From the NCBI GenBank assembly GCA_024123915.1, contig CP099650.1, positions 496,001 through 560,000 of the forward strand: a stretch of DNA of 64,000 bases. The letters run 5' to 3'. The DNA is from Oxalobacteraceae bacterium OTU3CAMAD1 (GTDB taxonomy: Bacteria > Pseudomonadota > Gammaproteobacteria > Burkholderiales > Burkholderiaceae_D). The notes beneath the pieces are model-generated. The model was not told the origin of the DNA, made no database searches, and saw only the letters and a program-made list of their open reading frames with translations. This document shows positions 27,250-36,111 of the stretch, piece by piece (within the stretch, counting starts at the first letter, position 1; every line of letters starts with the position of its first letter). A program made the position numbers and the translations under genes.

Positions 27250-29643
27250 TTAATCGCCTAGCGCCAACGCCGGCGACATGCGTAACGCCGTCACCGTGTG
27301 ACGCGTGGTTGCCAGCAGGGCGACCAGCGCCGCCATCGCCAGCGCCGCCGCCAGCGTCCACATGCCGATCGGCGCGCGGTCGGTATAGCTGGCGAGATAG
27401 CGTTCGATCGCCAGGGCCGCCAGCGGCAGCCCGATGAGGGCGCCGGCGCCGATCAGCGACAGGAACTCGCGAGCCATCATCAGCGCGATATCGAAACGCC
27501 GCGCGCCGTGCAGCTTGCGCATGACGATCTCGCGCCGGCTGCGTTGCACGCTGTAGGCCGACAACACGTAGATGCCGAAAGCCGCCAGCGCGATCGCCAC
27601 CACGCTGGTGGTGACCAGGATGCGCACCAGGCGCGCATCGTCGGTATAGGGTTCGGCCAGCACCGCCTCCTGCGACGTGATCTCCAGGATGTCGTTGGGG
27701 AAGTGGCGGCGCCATACCGGCTCGATGGCGCCGTAGGCGTCGGCCAGACGGCCATCGGTGCGGACCGACAGCACGCCGGCCGGACGAATGCCGTAGATGA
27801 TGGCCTTGGCCGGCTGCCGCAGTCCCTGGAAGCGGATATCCGGCGCGATGCCGTTGATCCGCAGGCCGCTCGGCGTCGCCTGGCCCACCGCATCCTGTGG
27901 CGAGGCATATCCGAGCGCCAGCGCGCCCGCCTGGTTCAGCACCACGCCGCCCAGGTTCTTGGTGTCGTTGGGATCGTGCGCGGGATTGAACAGTTCTCCA
28001 TACAGCGCGCGTATCCGGTGCACTTCGAACCAGTTCGGCGACATGTACTTGGCCTCCATCGGAATCTCCCTGCCGTCCTTGCCGATGACGATGTTGACCA
28101 GTTTGAGGCCGTCGCGTCCCACCGCTTCCGAAATCGCGGCCACCGCCTCCACTCCCTGCACACGCCGCAGCTGTTCGATAAACGCGGTGGCTTCGGGCTT
28201 GCCCGCGGCGCCGTCGGGGAGCGGCAGCGCGATCAGGTTGGCCGTGTCGAAGCCGGGCGACGCGTGGCTGGCGAACCAGGTTTGCCAGCCGACCGCCAGC
28301 GCCGTGGCGCCGAGCGTCATCGCGCTGGCGAATTGCAGTACGGTGAGCACGCGGCGCACCCATAGCCCGGCCGCCGTCTCGCTGTTGCCGCGTCCCGTCA
28401 GCGACGCCCCGGGCAGCGAATGCAGGGCGATCCAGGCGGGGTAGGCACCGGCGCAAACGCCTATGAAAGCCCCGAACGCCAGCGCGATCGCGCAGCGCAG
28501 CGGCGTGAACATGCCGTCCAGCGGGCGGTTCACCATGTCGGAGAACACCGGCAGCAGCAGCCACGCGAGCATCAGCCCCGCGACGGTCGCGATCAGCGCG
28601 GTCAGCACCGCCTCGCTGAGGAACTGGCGCACCAGTCGCCCCGCGCTGGCGCCGAGCAGTTTGCGCAAGCCGATCTCGCGCTGGCGGCGCAAGGTGCGCA
28701 CGGTGGCCAGGTTGACATAGTTGATGGCCGCCAGCAGCAGGATCAGCAAGCCGCCGGCGGCCATGCCGAACACGGTGCTGCGCTGGCCATACCGTTGCGC
28801 CGCGCGGCTATTGAGCAGTTCCTGGTCGAAGTAGGCGTCGCGCAGCGACAGCAGCTTGATGTCCGAGACGTTGCGGCCATTGAGCGCGGCGCCCATTGGA
28901 CCTGCCTTGACGCGCTGGTTCATCGGCGACTTTTCGGTGGCGTCCTGCAGCAGCGCGGCCAGCGCCTCCATCGACGCGCCGGGTTTGAGCTTCATGTAGA
29001 CAGTGCCGCGCGACCAGTTGGTGAAGGCGGTCTCGCGCTCGGGCCAGGCGCTGCTCTTGCTACCGATCAGCGCCTCGTAAAGCTGGCTGGAATTGGCCGG
29101 GGGATCTGGCAGCAGGGCGCGCACTTGCAGCACATTGTCACCGACTTTGACGCTTTGGCCCAGCGCCGGCGCTTCGCCGAACAGCTTGCGGGCGGCGGTC
29201 TTGGTCAGCGCCAGGCCGTCCGGCTGCGTCAGCGCCGCTTGCAGATCGCCGGCCGATGCGGAGATGCCGAACAACGGGCCGAAGGCCGGATCGACCACGT
29301 TCAAGTCCATCGCATGCAGCGTGCCGGCGGCGCGCAGCGGCTTGTCGATGCCCCTGACGATGCTGGCCCGTTCCACCAGCCCGCTGGCCAGCGCGATGTC
29401 GCGCAGCGGCAGATAGCCGATGGTTTGCCATTCGGGACGTGGAAAGACGTTGATGCGCTGCTTGACCACCATCAGGCGGTCGTTGTCCGGCACGCTGCTG
29501 TTGTAGTTCAGGCAGAAGGCGACAAAGCCGAACAGCAGGAAACAGGCCGCAAAGCCGATCGCCAGCCCGCCGGTGACGACGATGGAGTAGGCCGGCTGTT
29601 GCAGCAACAGGCGCCAGCCGATGCGGAAATCGCGCAGGTTCAT
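27250..29643 (-). CDS. MacB-like ABC transporter permease with two FtsX domains (first copy)
   Basis: 797-residue paralogue of the next gene, opening MNLRDFRIGWRLLLQQP. It has the same layout: N-terminal helix, periplasmic domain with the MacB-type mix of PDPPANSSQLYEALIGSKSSAW, FtsX block with NYVNLATVRTLRRQREIGLRKLLGA, and a second half ending RSRREIVMRKLHGARR plus three helices. It is 13 bases upstream of the second copy and about 17 bases downstream of the ATPase gene. Such permeases move substrates from the periplasm or outer leaflet by mechanotransmission rather than through a pore; the substrate here is unknown. Confidence 0.9.
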   Translation of the reverse strand: MNLRDFRIGWRLLLQQPAYSIVVTGGLAIGFAACFLLFGFVAFCLNYNSSVPDNDRLMVVKQRINVFPRPEWQTIGYLPLRDIALASGLVERASIVRGIDKPLRAAGTLHAMDLNVVDPAFGPLFGISASAGDLQAALTQPDGLALTKTAARKLFGEAPALGQSVKVGDNVLQVRALLPDPPANSSQLYEALIGSKSSAWPERETAFTNWSRGTVYMKLKPGASMEALAALLQDATEKSPMNQRVKAGPMGAALNGRNVSDIKLLSLRDAYFDQELLNSRAAQRYGQRSTVFGMAAGGLLILLLAAINYVNLATVRTLRRQREIGLRKLLGASAGRLVRQFLSEAVLTALIATVAGLMLAWLLLPVFSDMVNRPLDGMFTPLRCAIALAFGAFIGVCAGAYPAWIALHSLPGASLTGRGNSETAAGLWVRRVLTVLQFASAMTLGATALAVGWQTWFASHASPGFDTANLIALPLPDGAAGKPEATAFIEQLRRVQGVEAVAAISEAVGRDGLKLVNIVIGKDGREIPMEAKYMSPNWFEVHRIRALYGELFNPAHDPNDTKNLGGVVLNQAGALALGYASPQDAVGQATPSGLRINGIAPDIRFQGLRQPAKAIIYGIRPAGVLSVRTDGRLADAYGAIEPVWRRHFPNDILEITSQEAVLAEPYTDDARLVRILVTTSVVAIALAAFGIYVLSAYSVQRSRREIVMRKLHGARRFDIALMMAREFLSLIGAGALIGLPLAALAIERYLASYTDRAPIGMWTLAAALAMAALVALLATTRHTVTALRMSPALALGD

Positions 29644-29660
29644 GGCGTTGATCCTGACGC

Positions 29661-30341
29661 TTAAGCGGCTTGCAGGGCGTCGACCATGATGCGGCCGTCC
29701 AGCAGGTTTATGGTGCGCGAGGCCTGCGCCGCGTGGTCCGGCGAGTGCGTCACCATCACCACGGTCGTGCCCTCGGCGTTGATCTCGCGCAGCAGGCGCA
29801 TGACTTCGTCGCCGTGGGCGGTGTCGAGGTTACCGGTCGGTTCATCCGCCAGCAGCACGGCGGGGCCGGCCACCAGCGCGCGCGCGATCGCCACGCGCTG
29901 CTGCTGGCCGCCCGACAGTTGCGAGGGGCGGTGCGCGGCGCGGTGGCCGACGCCCAGCTTATTGAGCATCGCCGTGACGCGCTCGCGCCGTTCGCGCGCC
30001 GGAGTACCGTTGTATTCGAGCGCCAGTTCGACGTTTTCGAACACGGTCAGCTCCTCGATCAGGTTGAAGCTCTGGAAAATGAAGCCGATGCGTCCGCGCC
30101 GCAGTTGGTTCAGCTTCGATTCGCTCCACCCGGCCACATTGCGGCCCTCGAACCAGTATTCGCCGTGGTTGGGCGTGTCCAGCAGCCCCAGGATGCCCAG
30201 CATGGTCGATTTGCCGCAGCCGGACGGACCGGTGATGGCGACGTATTCGCCCGCTTCGATCTCCAGGTCGATGCGGTCCAGGGCCGTGGTCTGGATTTCC
30301 CCTGCCTGGTGGATTTTGCTGATGCCGACGAGTTTGAGCAT
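29661..30341 (-). CDS. ABC transporter ATP-binding protein (MacB/LolD type)
   Basis: 226-residue cytoplasmic ATPase. Motifs: Walker A GPSGCGKST, Q-loop FIFQSFNLIEELTVFENV, signature LSGGQQQRVAIARAL, Walker B VLLADEPTGNLD and the H-loop VMVTHSPDHA. FNLIEELTVFENV and NLD after Walker B are typical of the LolD/MacB/FtsE branch. It lies between the periplasmic adaptor (33 bp upstream) and the two FtsX permeases, so it should energise that exporter. Confidence 0.94.
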   Translation of the reverse strand: MLKLVGISKIHQAGEIQTTALDRIDLEIEAGEYVAITGPSGCGKSTMLGILGLLDTPNHGEYWFEGRNVAGWSESKLNQLRRGRIGFIFQSFNLIEELTVFENVELALEYNGTPARERRERVTAMLNKLGVGHRAAHRPSQLSGGQQQRVAIARALVAGPAVLLADEPTGNLDTAHGDEVMRLLREINAEGTTVVMVTHSPDHAAQASRTINLLDGRIMVDALQAA

Positions 30342-30374
30342 GTGGGTTTGCCTTTTGGTGGTGTGGATGTGAAT

Positions 30375-31679
30375 TTACTGCGTAATCTGCAGCCTGGGTG
30401 AATTTCCGTAGGCGGCGTAGCTGGACAGGATCACCTTGTCGCCGGCCGCCAGGCCTTCGAGCACCTCGATCTGGCTGTTGTTGCGGCGCCCGACGCGCAC
30501 CGCGCGCCGTTGCGCGCCACGGCCGCTGGCGTCGACCACGTAGACCCAGGCGCCGCCGCTGTCGTTGATGAAGGCGCCGTTGGGCAGCAGCAGCGCCGGC
30601 GCCGGTTCGCCCAGGGTGATGCGGGCGTCCAGGCTCTGGCCGGGGTTGAGCACCGGTGGCTGGCTGTCCTTGAACACCATTTCAACCGTGAAGCGGCCTT
30701 CCTTGATCTGCGGGTAGATGGTGCTGATGTCGGCGGCGTAGCTTTTATCGTCCTGTTTGACGCTGCCCTTGCGGCCGACCGCCATGCGATTAAGGTAGTA
30801 CTCGTCCACGCTGGCCGACAGCTTGAAGCGCACAGGATCGTCGATGCGGCCGATGTTTTTGCCGGTGGCGATCGATTCGCCCACCTGCAGGCGGAAATTG
30901 GTGAGCCGGCCTTCGACCGGCGCGCGCACCGCCAGCGCGTCGACGGTGCCGGAGACCAGCTTCAGGCCCGAGTTCAGACCGTCGATGGCGCTTTCGAGCT
31001 GCTGGGCGGCGGCGCTGCGCACCTTGTCCTCGGTGCTCGATGCCCGCTGCTCGTTGGCCAGCTGGCGTTGTTGCTGGTCCAGCTTGTCGGCCGATTCCTC
31101 CAGCGCCACGCTGGAGATGAAGCCCTGCGCGGCCAGCCGCGCATTGCGCTGGTGCTGTTTGCGCGCCTGGTCCACCTCGAATTGCAGCTCGTCGAGCCGC
31201 CGCCGGTGGTCGCTGGCGCTGGCCTCCTGCGCCACGCGCAGATTCGAGAGGTTGAAGATGCTGACCGCGTGTTCGGACTGGCGCGCCAGCAGTTCCAGGT
31301 TGCGTTGCGGGTTGGAGATGCGGAACAGCAGTTGGCCTTTTTTGACCAGTGCGCCGTCGCTTGCCAGCACCTCCTCGACCCGGCCCGATTCCACCGAATC
31401 GAGGATCACGGAGTTGAGCGGTTCGGCGTTGGCGCGCACGACGATTTCGTCGACGAAGACGCCACGCGCGGCCTGGCCGATGCGCAGGTCGGCGCCGTCG
31501 ATTTGCAAGCCGCGCGGCATCCAGGACCACAGCGCATAGCCGGCGGCGGCCAACGTCAGCACCGAGGCGACCGCGATGGCGATGGTTTTCCCGCGCCGGC
31601 GCGGTACCACGGTGTCCATCGCGGCGCCGCTGGCCGGCAGTCCCGGATTTGGCTGGTCGATATTTTTTTTGATCTGCAT
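30375..31679 (-). CDS. Efflux periplasmic adaptor subunit (HlyD/MacA family)
   Basis: 434-residue membrane-fusion protein. It has a cytoplasmic N-terminus with RRRGK, one transmembrane helix (TIAIAVASVLTLAAAGYALW), a beta-barrel/lipoyl start (GVFVDEIVVRANAEPLNSVILDS), a long alpha-helical hairpin (about 130-230), the lipoyl return (VDALAVRAPVEGRLTNFRLQVGESI) and beta-barrel domains. The ATG at 31679 sits almost exactly at the predicted sigma-54 transcription start (about 31680), so either the mRNA is leaderless or translation starts at Met21 (31619), just before the membrane segment. It should bridge the FtsX permeases to an outer-membrane channel; no TolC-like gene is in the window. Confidence 0.9.
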   Translation of the reverse strand: MQIKKNIDQPNPGLPASGAAMDTVVPRRRGKTIAIAVASVLTLAAAGYALWSWMPRGLQIDGADLRIGQAARGVFVDEIVVRANAEPLNSVILDSVESGRVEEVLASDGALVKKGQLLFRISNPQRNLELLARQSEHAVSIFNLSNLRVAQEASASDHRRRLDELQFEVDQARKQHQRNARLAAQGFISSVALEESADKLDQQQRQLANEQRASSTEDKVRSAAAQQLESAIDGLNSGLKLVSGTVDALAVRAPVEGRLTNFRLQVGESIATGKNIGRIDDPVRFKLSASVDEYYLNRMAVGRKGSVKQDDKSYAADISTIYPQIKEGRFTVEMVFKDSQPPVLNPGQSLDARITLGEPAPALLLPNGAFINDSGGAWVYVVDASGRGAQRRAVRVGRRNNSQIEVLEGLAAGDKVILSSYAAYGNSPRLQITQ

Positions 31680-31691
31680 ACGGGCCTTAGA

Positions 31692-31706
31692 GCAAAGGAC
31701 GTGCCA
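31692..31706 (-). promoter_or_regulatory. Sigma-54 promoter (-24/-12) of the ABC export operon
   Basis: On the minus strand TGGCACG-TCCT-TTGC matches the sigma-54 consensus TGGCACG-N4-TTGC at every fixed position and is followed by T. Counting 12 bases on from the -12 C places transcription start near 31680, one base before the adaptor's first ATG. The adjacent divergent gene encodes a sigma-54 activator. Confidence 0.85.
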
Positions 31707-31755
31707 CGCGCAAAAAACGGCGATACAGAGGTTTTTGGCATGCGTGCGGCCCGCA

Positions 31756-31775
31756 GGTGTTCAATATCGAACACC
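31756..31775. promoter_or_regulatory. Upstream activator site 1 (GGTGTTC-N6-GAACACC)
   Basis: Perfect 7-bp dyad with a six-base spacer, centred about 85 bases upstream of the predicted sigma-54 start. Its position and symmetry fit a dimer site for the divergently encoded NtrC-type regulator. Confidence 0.7.
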
Positions 31776-31779
31776 GGGC

Positions 31780-31799
31780 GATGTTCGGAACTGGACATC
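31780..31799. promoter_or_regulatory. Upstream activator site 2 (GATGTTC-N6-GGACATC)
   Basis: Second dyad with the same six-base spacer and six of seven arm pairs, centred 24 bases from site 1. Together they give the pattern GNTGTTC-N6-GRACANC. Paired sites at this distance are usual for enhancer-binding proteins that assemble into hexamers. Confidence 0.6.
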
Positions 31800-31833
31800 G
31801 GCATGCAGCGCGGTTTGCCGGCGCGGTTTTGCC

Positions 31834-31864
31834 TTGTCCGCAGCCCCTCCAGCGCTGCTAGAAT
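31834..31864 (+). promoter_or_regulatory. Candidate promoter of the response-regulator gene
   Basis: TAGAAT (31859-31864) is a good -10 hexamer ending exactly six bases before the regulator's ATG, so transcription would start at the A of ATG. TTGTCC (31834-31839) is a possible weak -35 with a 19-base spacer. A leaderless regulator mRNA is suggested; no ribosome-binding site is visible. Confidence 0.4.
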
Positions 31865-31870
31865 GCCTGC

Positions 31871-33221
<1,351 letters not shown>

Positions 33222-33232
<11 letters not shown>

Positions 33233-34475
33233 GCGCGCGCTCAAGTTCGGCGTCGCGGCCAGCGTGCTCGCTTTGCTGGCGCTGGCCGTCGCGGCGGACG
33301 CCTTGTCGGCCACGCCGGAGCCGCGCCGCATCGTGCTGTGCGCGACGCTTGCGCTGGCGCCGCTATGCACGTTGTGGCAATGTCTGCGAAAACTCGGACC
33401 GCGCGTCCCGCGCATGGAGCCTCAATGCGCCAGCGCCGACATGGCCCCCGGTTCCCGGCACAACGAACTTGCCGCCAACGTGCTGGCGCTGGAGGCGCGG
33501 TTGGAGCACGCGCCCATCGCGCTGTTCCGCATCATGCATGCCAGCGGCGCCGGGCAGGTCGCGCCGCTCAACGCCAGCGCCCGCAGGCTGCTGGCGCCGG
33601 GCCGCGCCAGCGCGCCGCAGGATTTGCACGAGCTGCTGGCGGCGCAGCCGGTCGGCCAGCGCAGGTTGATCACCTTTGACACCGAACGCGGTGGCGAGCG
33701 CGCGCTGGTCGCCATCTCGGCGTTGTCGGTGCAGGGTTCCGCGCAGCGTCTGGCCGCGCTGATGCCGGTGGAAAGCGAACTGGAAGCGGAGGCGTTGAAC
33801 GCCTGGCGCGAGCTGGTGCAAGTGCTCACGCACGAGATCATGAATTCCCTGACGCCGGTGGCATCGCTGTCGCGCACCGCCTGCGGCCTGCTCGACGAGG
33901 CCAGCGCCGGACTACCCGCCGATATCCACGCCGATCTGGGCATCGCGCTGGACGCCATCGCCCGCCGCGCCGCCAGCCTGGTCGACTTTGTCGGCAGTTA
34001 CCGCAGCCTGTCGACGGTGCCCCAGGCGCAGCCGCAGCGTGTGCAGTTGGAGGATTTGTTCGACCGCTTGGCCGCGCTGCTGGCGCCGCAGTGGCAGGCG
34101 CTGGGCGGACAGGTGGTGTTTTCGGTGGAACCGGCGTCGCTGGAGGTGATGATCGATCCGGGACAGCTGGAGCAGGCGCTGATCAACCTGCTCAAGAACG
34201 CCGCCGAGGCAATGGCCGGTGGCGCCCGTCCGCCGCGCGCGGTGGTGAGCGCACGTTTGAGCCGGGGCAGCCGTTTGCGTATCGAGGTGGCCGACAATGG
34301 TCCCGGGGTTCCGGAAGCGCTGGCCGCGCACATCTTCACGCCGTTCTTCTCGACGAAAAAACAGGGCAGGGGGATCGGGCTGGCGATGGTGCGCCATCTG
34401 GTGCACGCCAATGGCGGCACGGTGCGTTACGCGCGCTCGGTGGGCGAGGGCGCGCGGTTCATGCTGACGTTCTAA
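33222..34475 (+). CDS. Sensor histidine kinase
   Basis: 417-residue membrane kinase partnered with the NtrC-type regulator (genes overlap by 11 bases). Two N-terminal hydrophobic segments (about 8-27 and 37-52) with almost no periplasmic loop suggest that it senses within the membrane or through its PAS-like region (about 85-185). Dimerisation/phospho-acceptor: LTHEIMNSLTPVASL with His204. ATPase: N-box NLLKNAAEAMAG, G1 VADNGPGVPE, F-box TPFFSTKK and G2 GRGIGLAMVRHLV. It ends convergent with the GNAT gene, about 20 bases away. Confidence 0.93.
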
Positions 34476-34495
34476 AGCCGCAGGTTAGCAAACCG

Positions 34496-34948
34496 TCAGC
34501 GCACCATATCGATGTGCATGATGCCGTCTTCGTCATACGGTTCGGTGACCGTTTTGAAGCCGAAGCTCGCGTAGAATTTTTCCAGGTGGGCCTGGGCGCC
34601 GATGCGGAACCGGTGGCCGGGATGCAGCGCCTCCGCCAGTGGAATGGCTTTGGCCAGCAGCTCGCGGCCAATGCCGCTGCCGCGCGCGGCGCGCGTGGTC
34701 AGTACGCGGCCCAGCGACATCTCGTCGTACTTCAAGCCGGGGGGCAGGCAGCGCAGATAGGCGACCAGGGTGCGCTTGCCGTCGATCTCACGCCACGCCA
34801 TCAGGTGATGGCTGTCCAAATCGTAGCCGTCGATATCGGGATACAAGCAGGTTTGCTCGAGGATGAACACGTCCTGGCGCTGGCGCAGCACCTCGTACCA
34901 GTCGTCGCGGGGGATGTCGTCAAAGCCCAGCCAATGCCACTCAATCAT
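34496..34948 (-). CDS. GNAT family N-acetyltransferase (ElaA-like)
   Basis: 150-residue acetyl-CoA-dependent acyltransferase. The N-terminus WHWLGFDDIPRDDWYEVLRQRQDVFILEQTC is the ElaA-type signature. The acetyl-CoA-binding loop RVLTTRAARGSGIGRELL and a C-terminal AHLEKFYASFGFKTVTEPYDEDGI are also typical. The acceptor substrate is not known. It is a single gene between the sensor kinase (convergent) and ohr (same strand, about 95 bases upstream with a hairpin between them). Confidence 0.88.
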   Translation of the reverse strand: MIEWHWLGFDDIPRDDWYEVLRQRQDVFILEQTCLYPDIDGYDLDSHHLMAWREIDGKRTLVAYLRCLPPGLKYDEMSLGRVLTTRAARGSGIGRELLAKAIPLAEALHPGHRFRIGAQAHLEKFYASFGFKTVTEPYDEDGIMHIDMVR

Positions 34949-34987
34949 TGCGTATCTCTGTAAGGGATGAACGATGATTGTAATGCA

Positions 34988-35017
34988 GAAGGCCGGCGCT
35001 GGTGGGCGCCGGCCTCG
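34988..35017 (-). terminator. Hairpin terminator downstream of ohr
   Basis: AGGCCGGCGC-N6-GCGCCGGCCT: a perfect 10-bp G+C stem about 30 bases after the ohr stop codon (minus strand). The downstream sequence is only moderately T-rich. Confidence 0.55.
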
Positions 35018-35043
35018 GGACCGTCAATCGCTGAACGCGGCGA

Positions 35044-35469
35044 TTACAGAATGGTCAGGGTCACGTCGATGTTGCCACGGGTGGCGTTCGAGTAAGGGCA
35101 CACGATGTGGGCGGCGTCGACCAGCTTCTGCGCGCTCTCGCGGTCCAGGCCTGGCAGCGAGATTTTCAGTTCCACTTCGATGCCGAAGCCCGTAGGGATG
35201 GCGCCGATGCCGACCGTGCCTTCGATCGAAACGTCCGCCGGCAGGGCGATCTTGTCACGGCCGCTGACGAATTTCATCGCGCCCAGGAAGCATGCCGAGT
35301 AGCCGGCCGCGAACAGTTGTTCCGGGTTGGTGCCGACGGCGCCGGCGCCGCCGAGTTCTTTCGGGGTGGTCAGCTTGACGTCCAGCACGCCGTCGGAGGA
35401 GACGGCTTTGCCTTCACGGCCGCCGGTGGCTTTTGCGGTTGCGCGGTACAGTACTTTTTCGATCGACAT
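35044..35469 (-). CDS. ohr: Organic hydroperoxide resistance protein (Ohr/OsmC family)
   Basis: 141-residue thiol peroxidase that reduces organic hydroperoxides. The catalytic cysteines are Cys60 ([11 protein letters not shown]) and Cys124 ([13 protein letters not shown]); Arg18 and Glu50 ([11 protein letters not shown]) complete the active site. The length is standard for Ohr rather than OsmC. No ohrR gene is adjacent. The 261-base upstream region contains a TACAAATC direct repeat and a 12-base palindrome that could be regulatory. Confidence 0.94.
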   Translation of the reverse strand: MSIEKVLYRATAKATGGREGKAVSSDGVLDVKLTTPKELGGAGAVGTNPEQLFAAGYSACFLGAMKFVSGRDKIALPADVSIEGTVGIGAIPTGFGIEVELKISLPGLDRESAQKLVDAAHIVCPYSNATRGNIDVTLTIL

Positions 35470-35533
35470 GATGAATTCCTTTTCAGTAAGTTGAAGTACA
35501 AATCGTTGGACTACAAATCTAACAAACTATCTA

Positions 35534-35545
35534 ATCGCTAGCGAT
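35534..35545. promoter_or_regulatory. 12-base palindrome upstream of ohr (ATCGCTAGCGAT)
   Basis: A perfect palindrome about 65-76 bases before the ohr start codon. Two TACAAATC repeats lie between it and the gene (about 35498-35519). It may be a regulator site, but it does not match the known OhrR pattern closely. Confidence 0.25.
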
Positions 35546-35673
35546 CTACCATCCAGCGCGACAGCTTGCTAATCTACTACGCTTCGCTGTCGTTTGCAGC
35601 GCCGATGTGAGAACTATACATAGTGTGCGATTGAATAGCAAGCTATTTCATAGGAATTTTTTTATCCGATGCG

Positions 35674-35703
35674 TTGACGTATATGTGACTAATGTCGCAC
35701 AAT
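35674..35703 (+). promoter_or_regulatory. Promoter of the blaI-blaR1-MBL operon
   Basis: TTGACG (35674-35679) and CACAAT (35698-35703) form a plausible sigma-70 promoter with an 18-base spacer. The left arm of the BlaI dyad lies inside the spacer, as expected for repression by promoter occlusion. Confidence 0.55.
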
Positions 35704-35719
35704 GGTGGCATTAGTCACA
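35684..35719. promoter_or_regulatory. BlaI operator (TGTGACTAATG-N14-CATTAGTCACA)
   Basis: A perfect 11-bp inverted repeat, centred about 30 bases before the blaI start codon and overlapping the promoter. Dyads of this kind upstream of BlaI/MecI genes bind the repressor as two dimers or one extended dimer. Confidence 0.75.
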
Positions 35720-35730
35720 CAGGGGCCGCC

Positions 35731-36111
35731 ATGACCATCCCATCCATCACCGAACTAACCGTGCTCAAGGCGCTGTGGAAGCAGCAGCCGCTGAGCGCGC
35801 GCGAAATCCACCAGCACATAGAAGACGAGCTCGGCTGGTCGTTCTCTTCGACCCGCAAGACGCTCGAGCGTATGCTCGACAAGGGATCGCTCGCCCAGCA
35901 CACCGTGCACGGCGTGCAAGTTTATACGGCGGTGCTGGAGAAGGTCGGCACCCTGGCCGCGTTCGCGCGCGATTTCGGCCAGCGGGTGATGGAGATGGAC
36001 GGCCCCCTGCCCGTGAATATGTTCACCGGCAGCAAGCTGGTCGACGATGACGAGCTGGCGCAACTCGAACAACTGCTGAAGGACTGGCCAGACGAGCCGG
36101 ACGCGCCATGA
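35731..36111 (+). CDS. blaI: BlaI/MecI/CopY family transcriptional repressor
   Basis: 126-residue winged-helix repressor. ITELTVLKALWKQQPLSAREIHQHI is the N-terminal helix-turn-helix and SFSSTRKTLERMLDKGSL the recognition region; the C-terminal half is a dimerisation helix set (ELAQLEQLLKDW). In the family, cleavage near the wing/dimer boundary by the BlaR1/MecR1 protease lifts repression. The ATG at 35731 follows a dyad operator, and the TGA overlaps the blaR1 ATG by four bases, so repressor and sensor are translationally coupled. Confidence 0.9.
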   Translation: MTIPSITELTVLKALWKQQPLSAREIHQHIEDELGWSFSSTRKTLERMLDKGSLAQHTVHGVQVYTAVLEKVGTLAAFARDFGQRVMEMDGPLPVNMFTGSKLVDDDELAQLEQLLKDWPDEPDAP

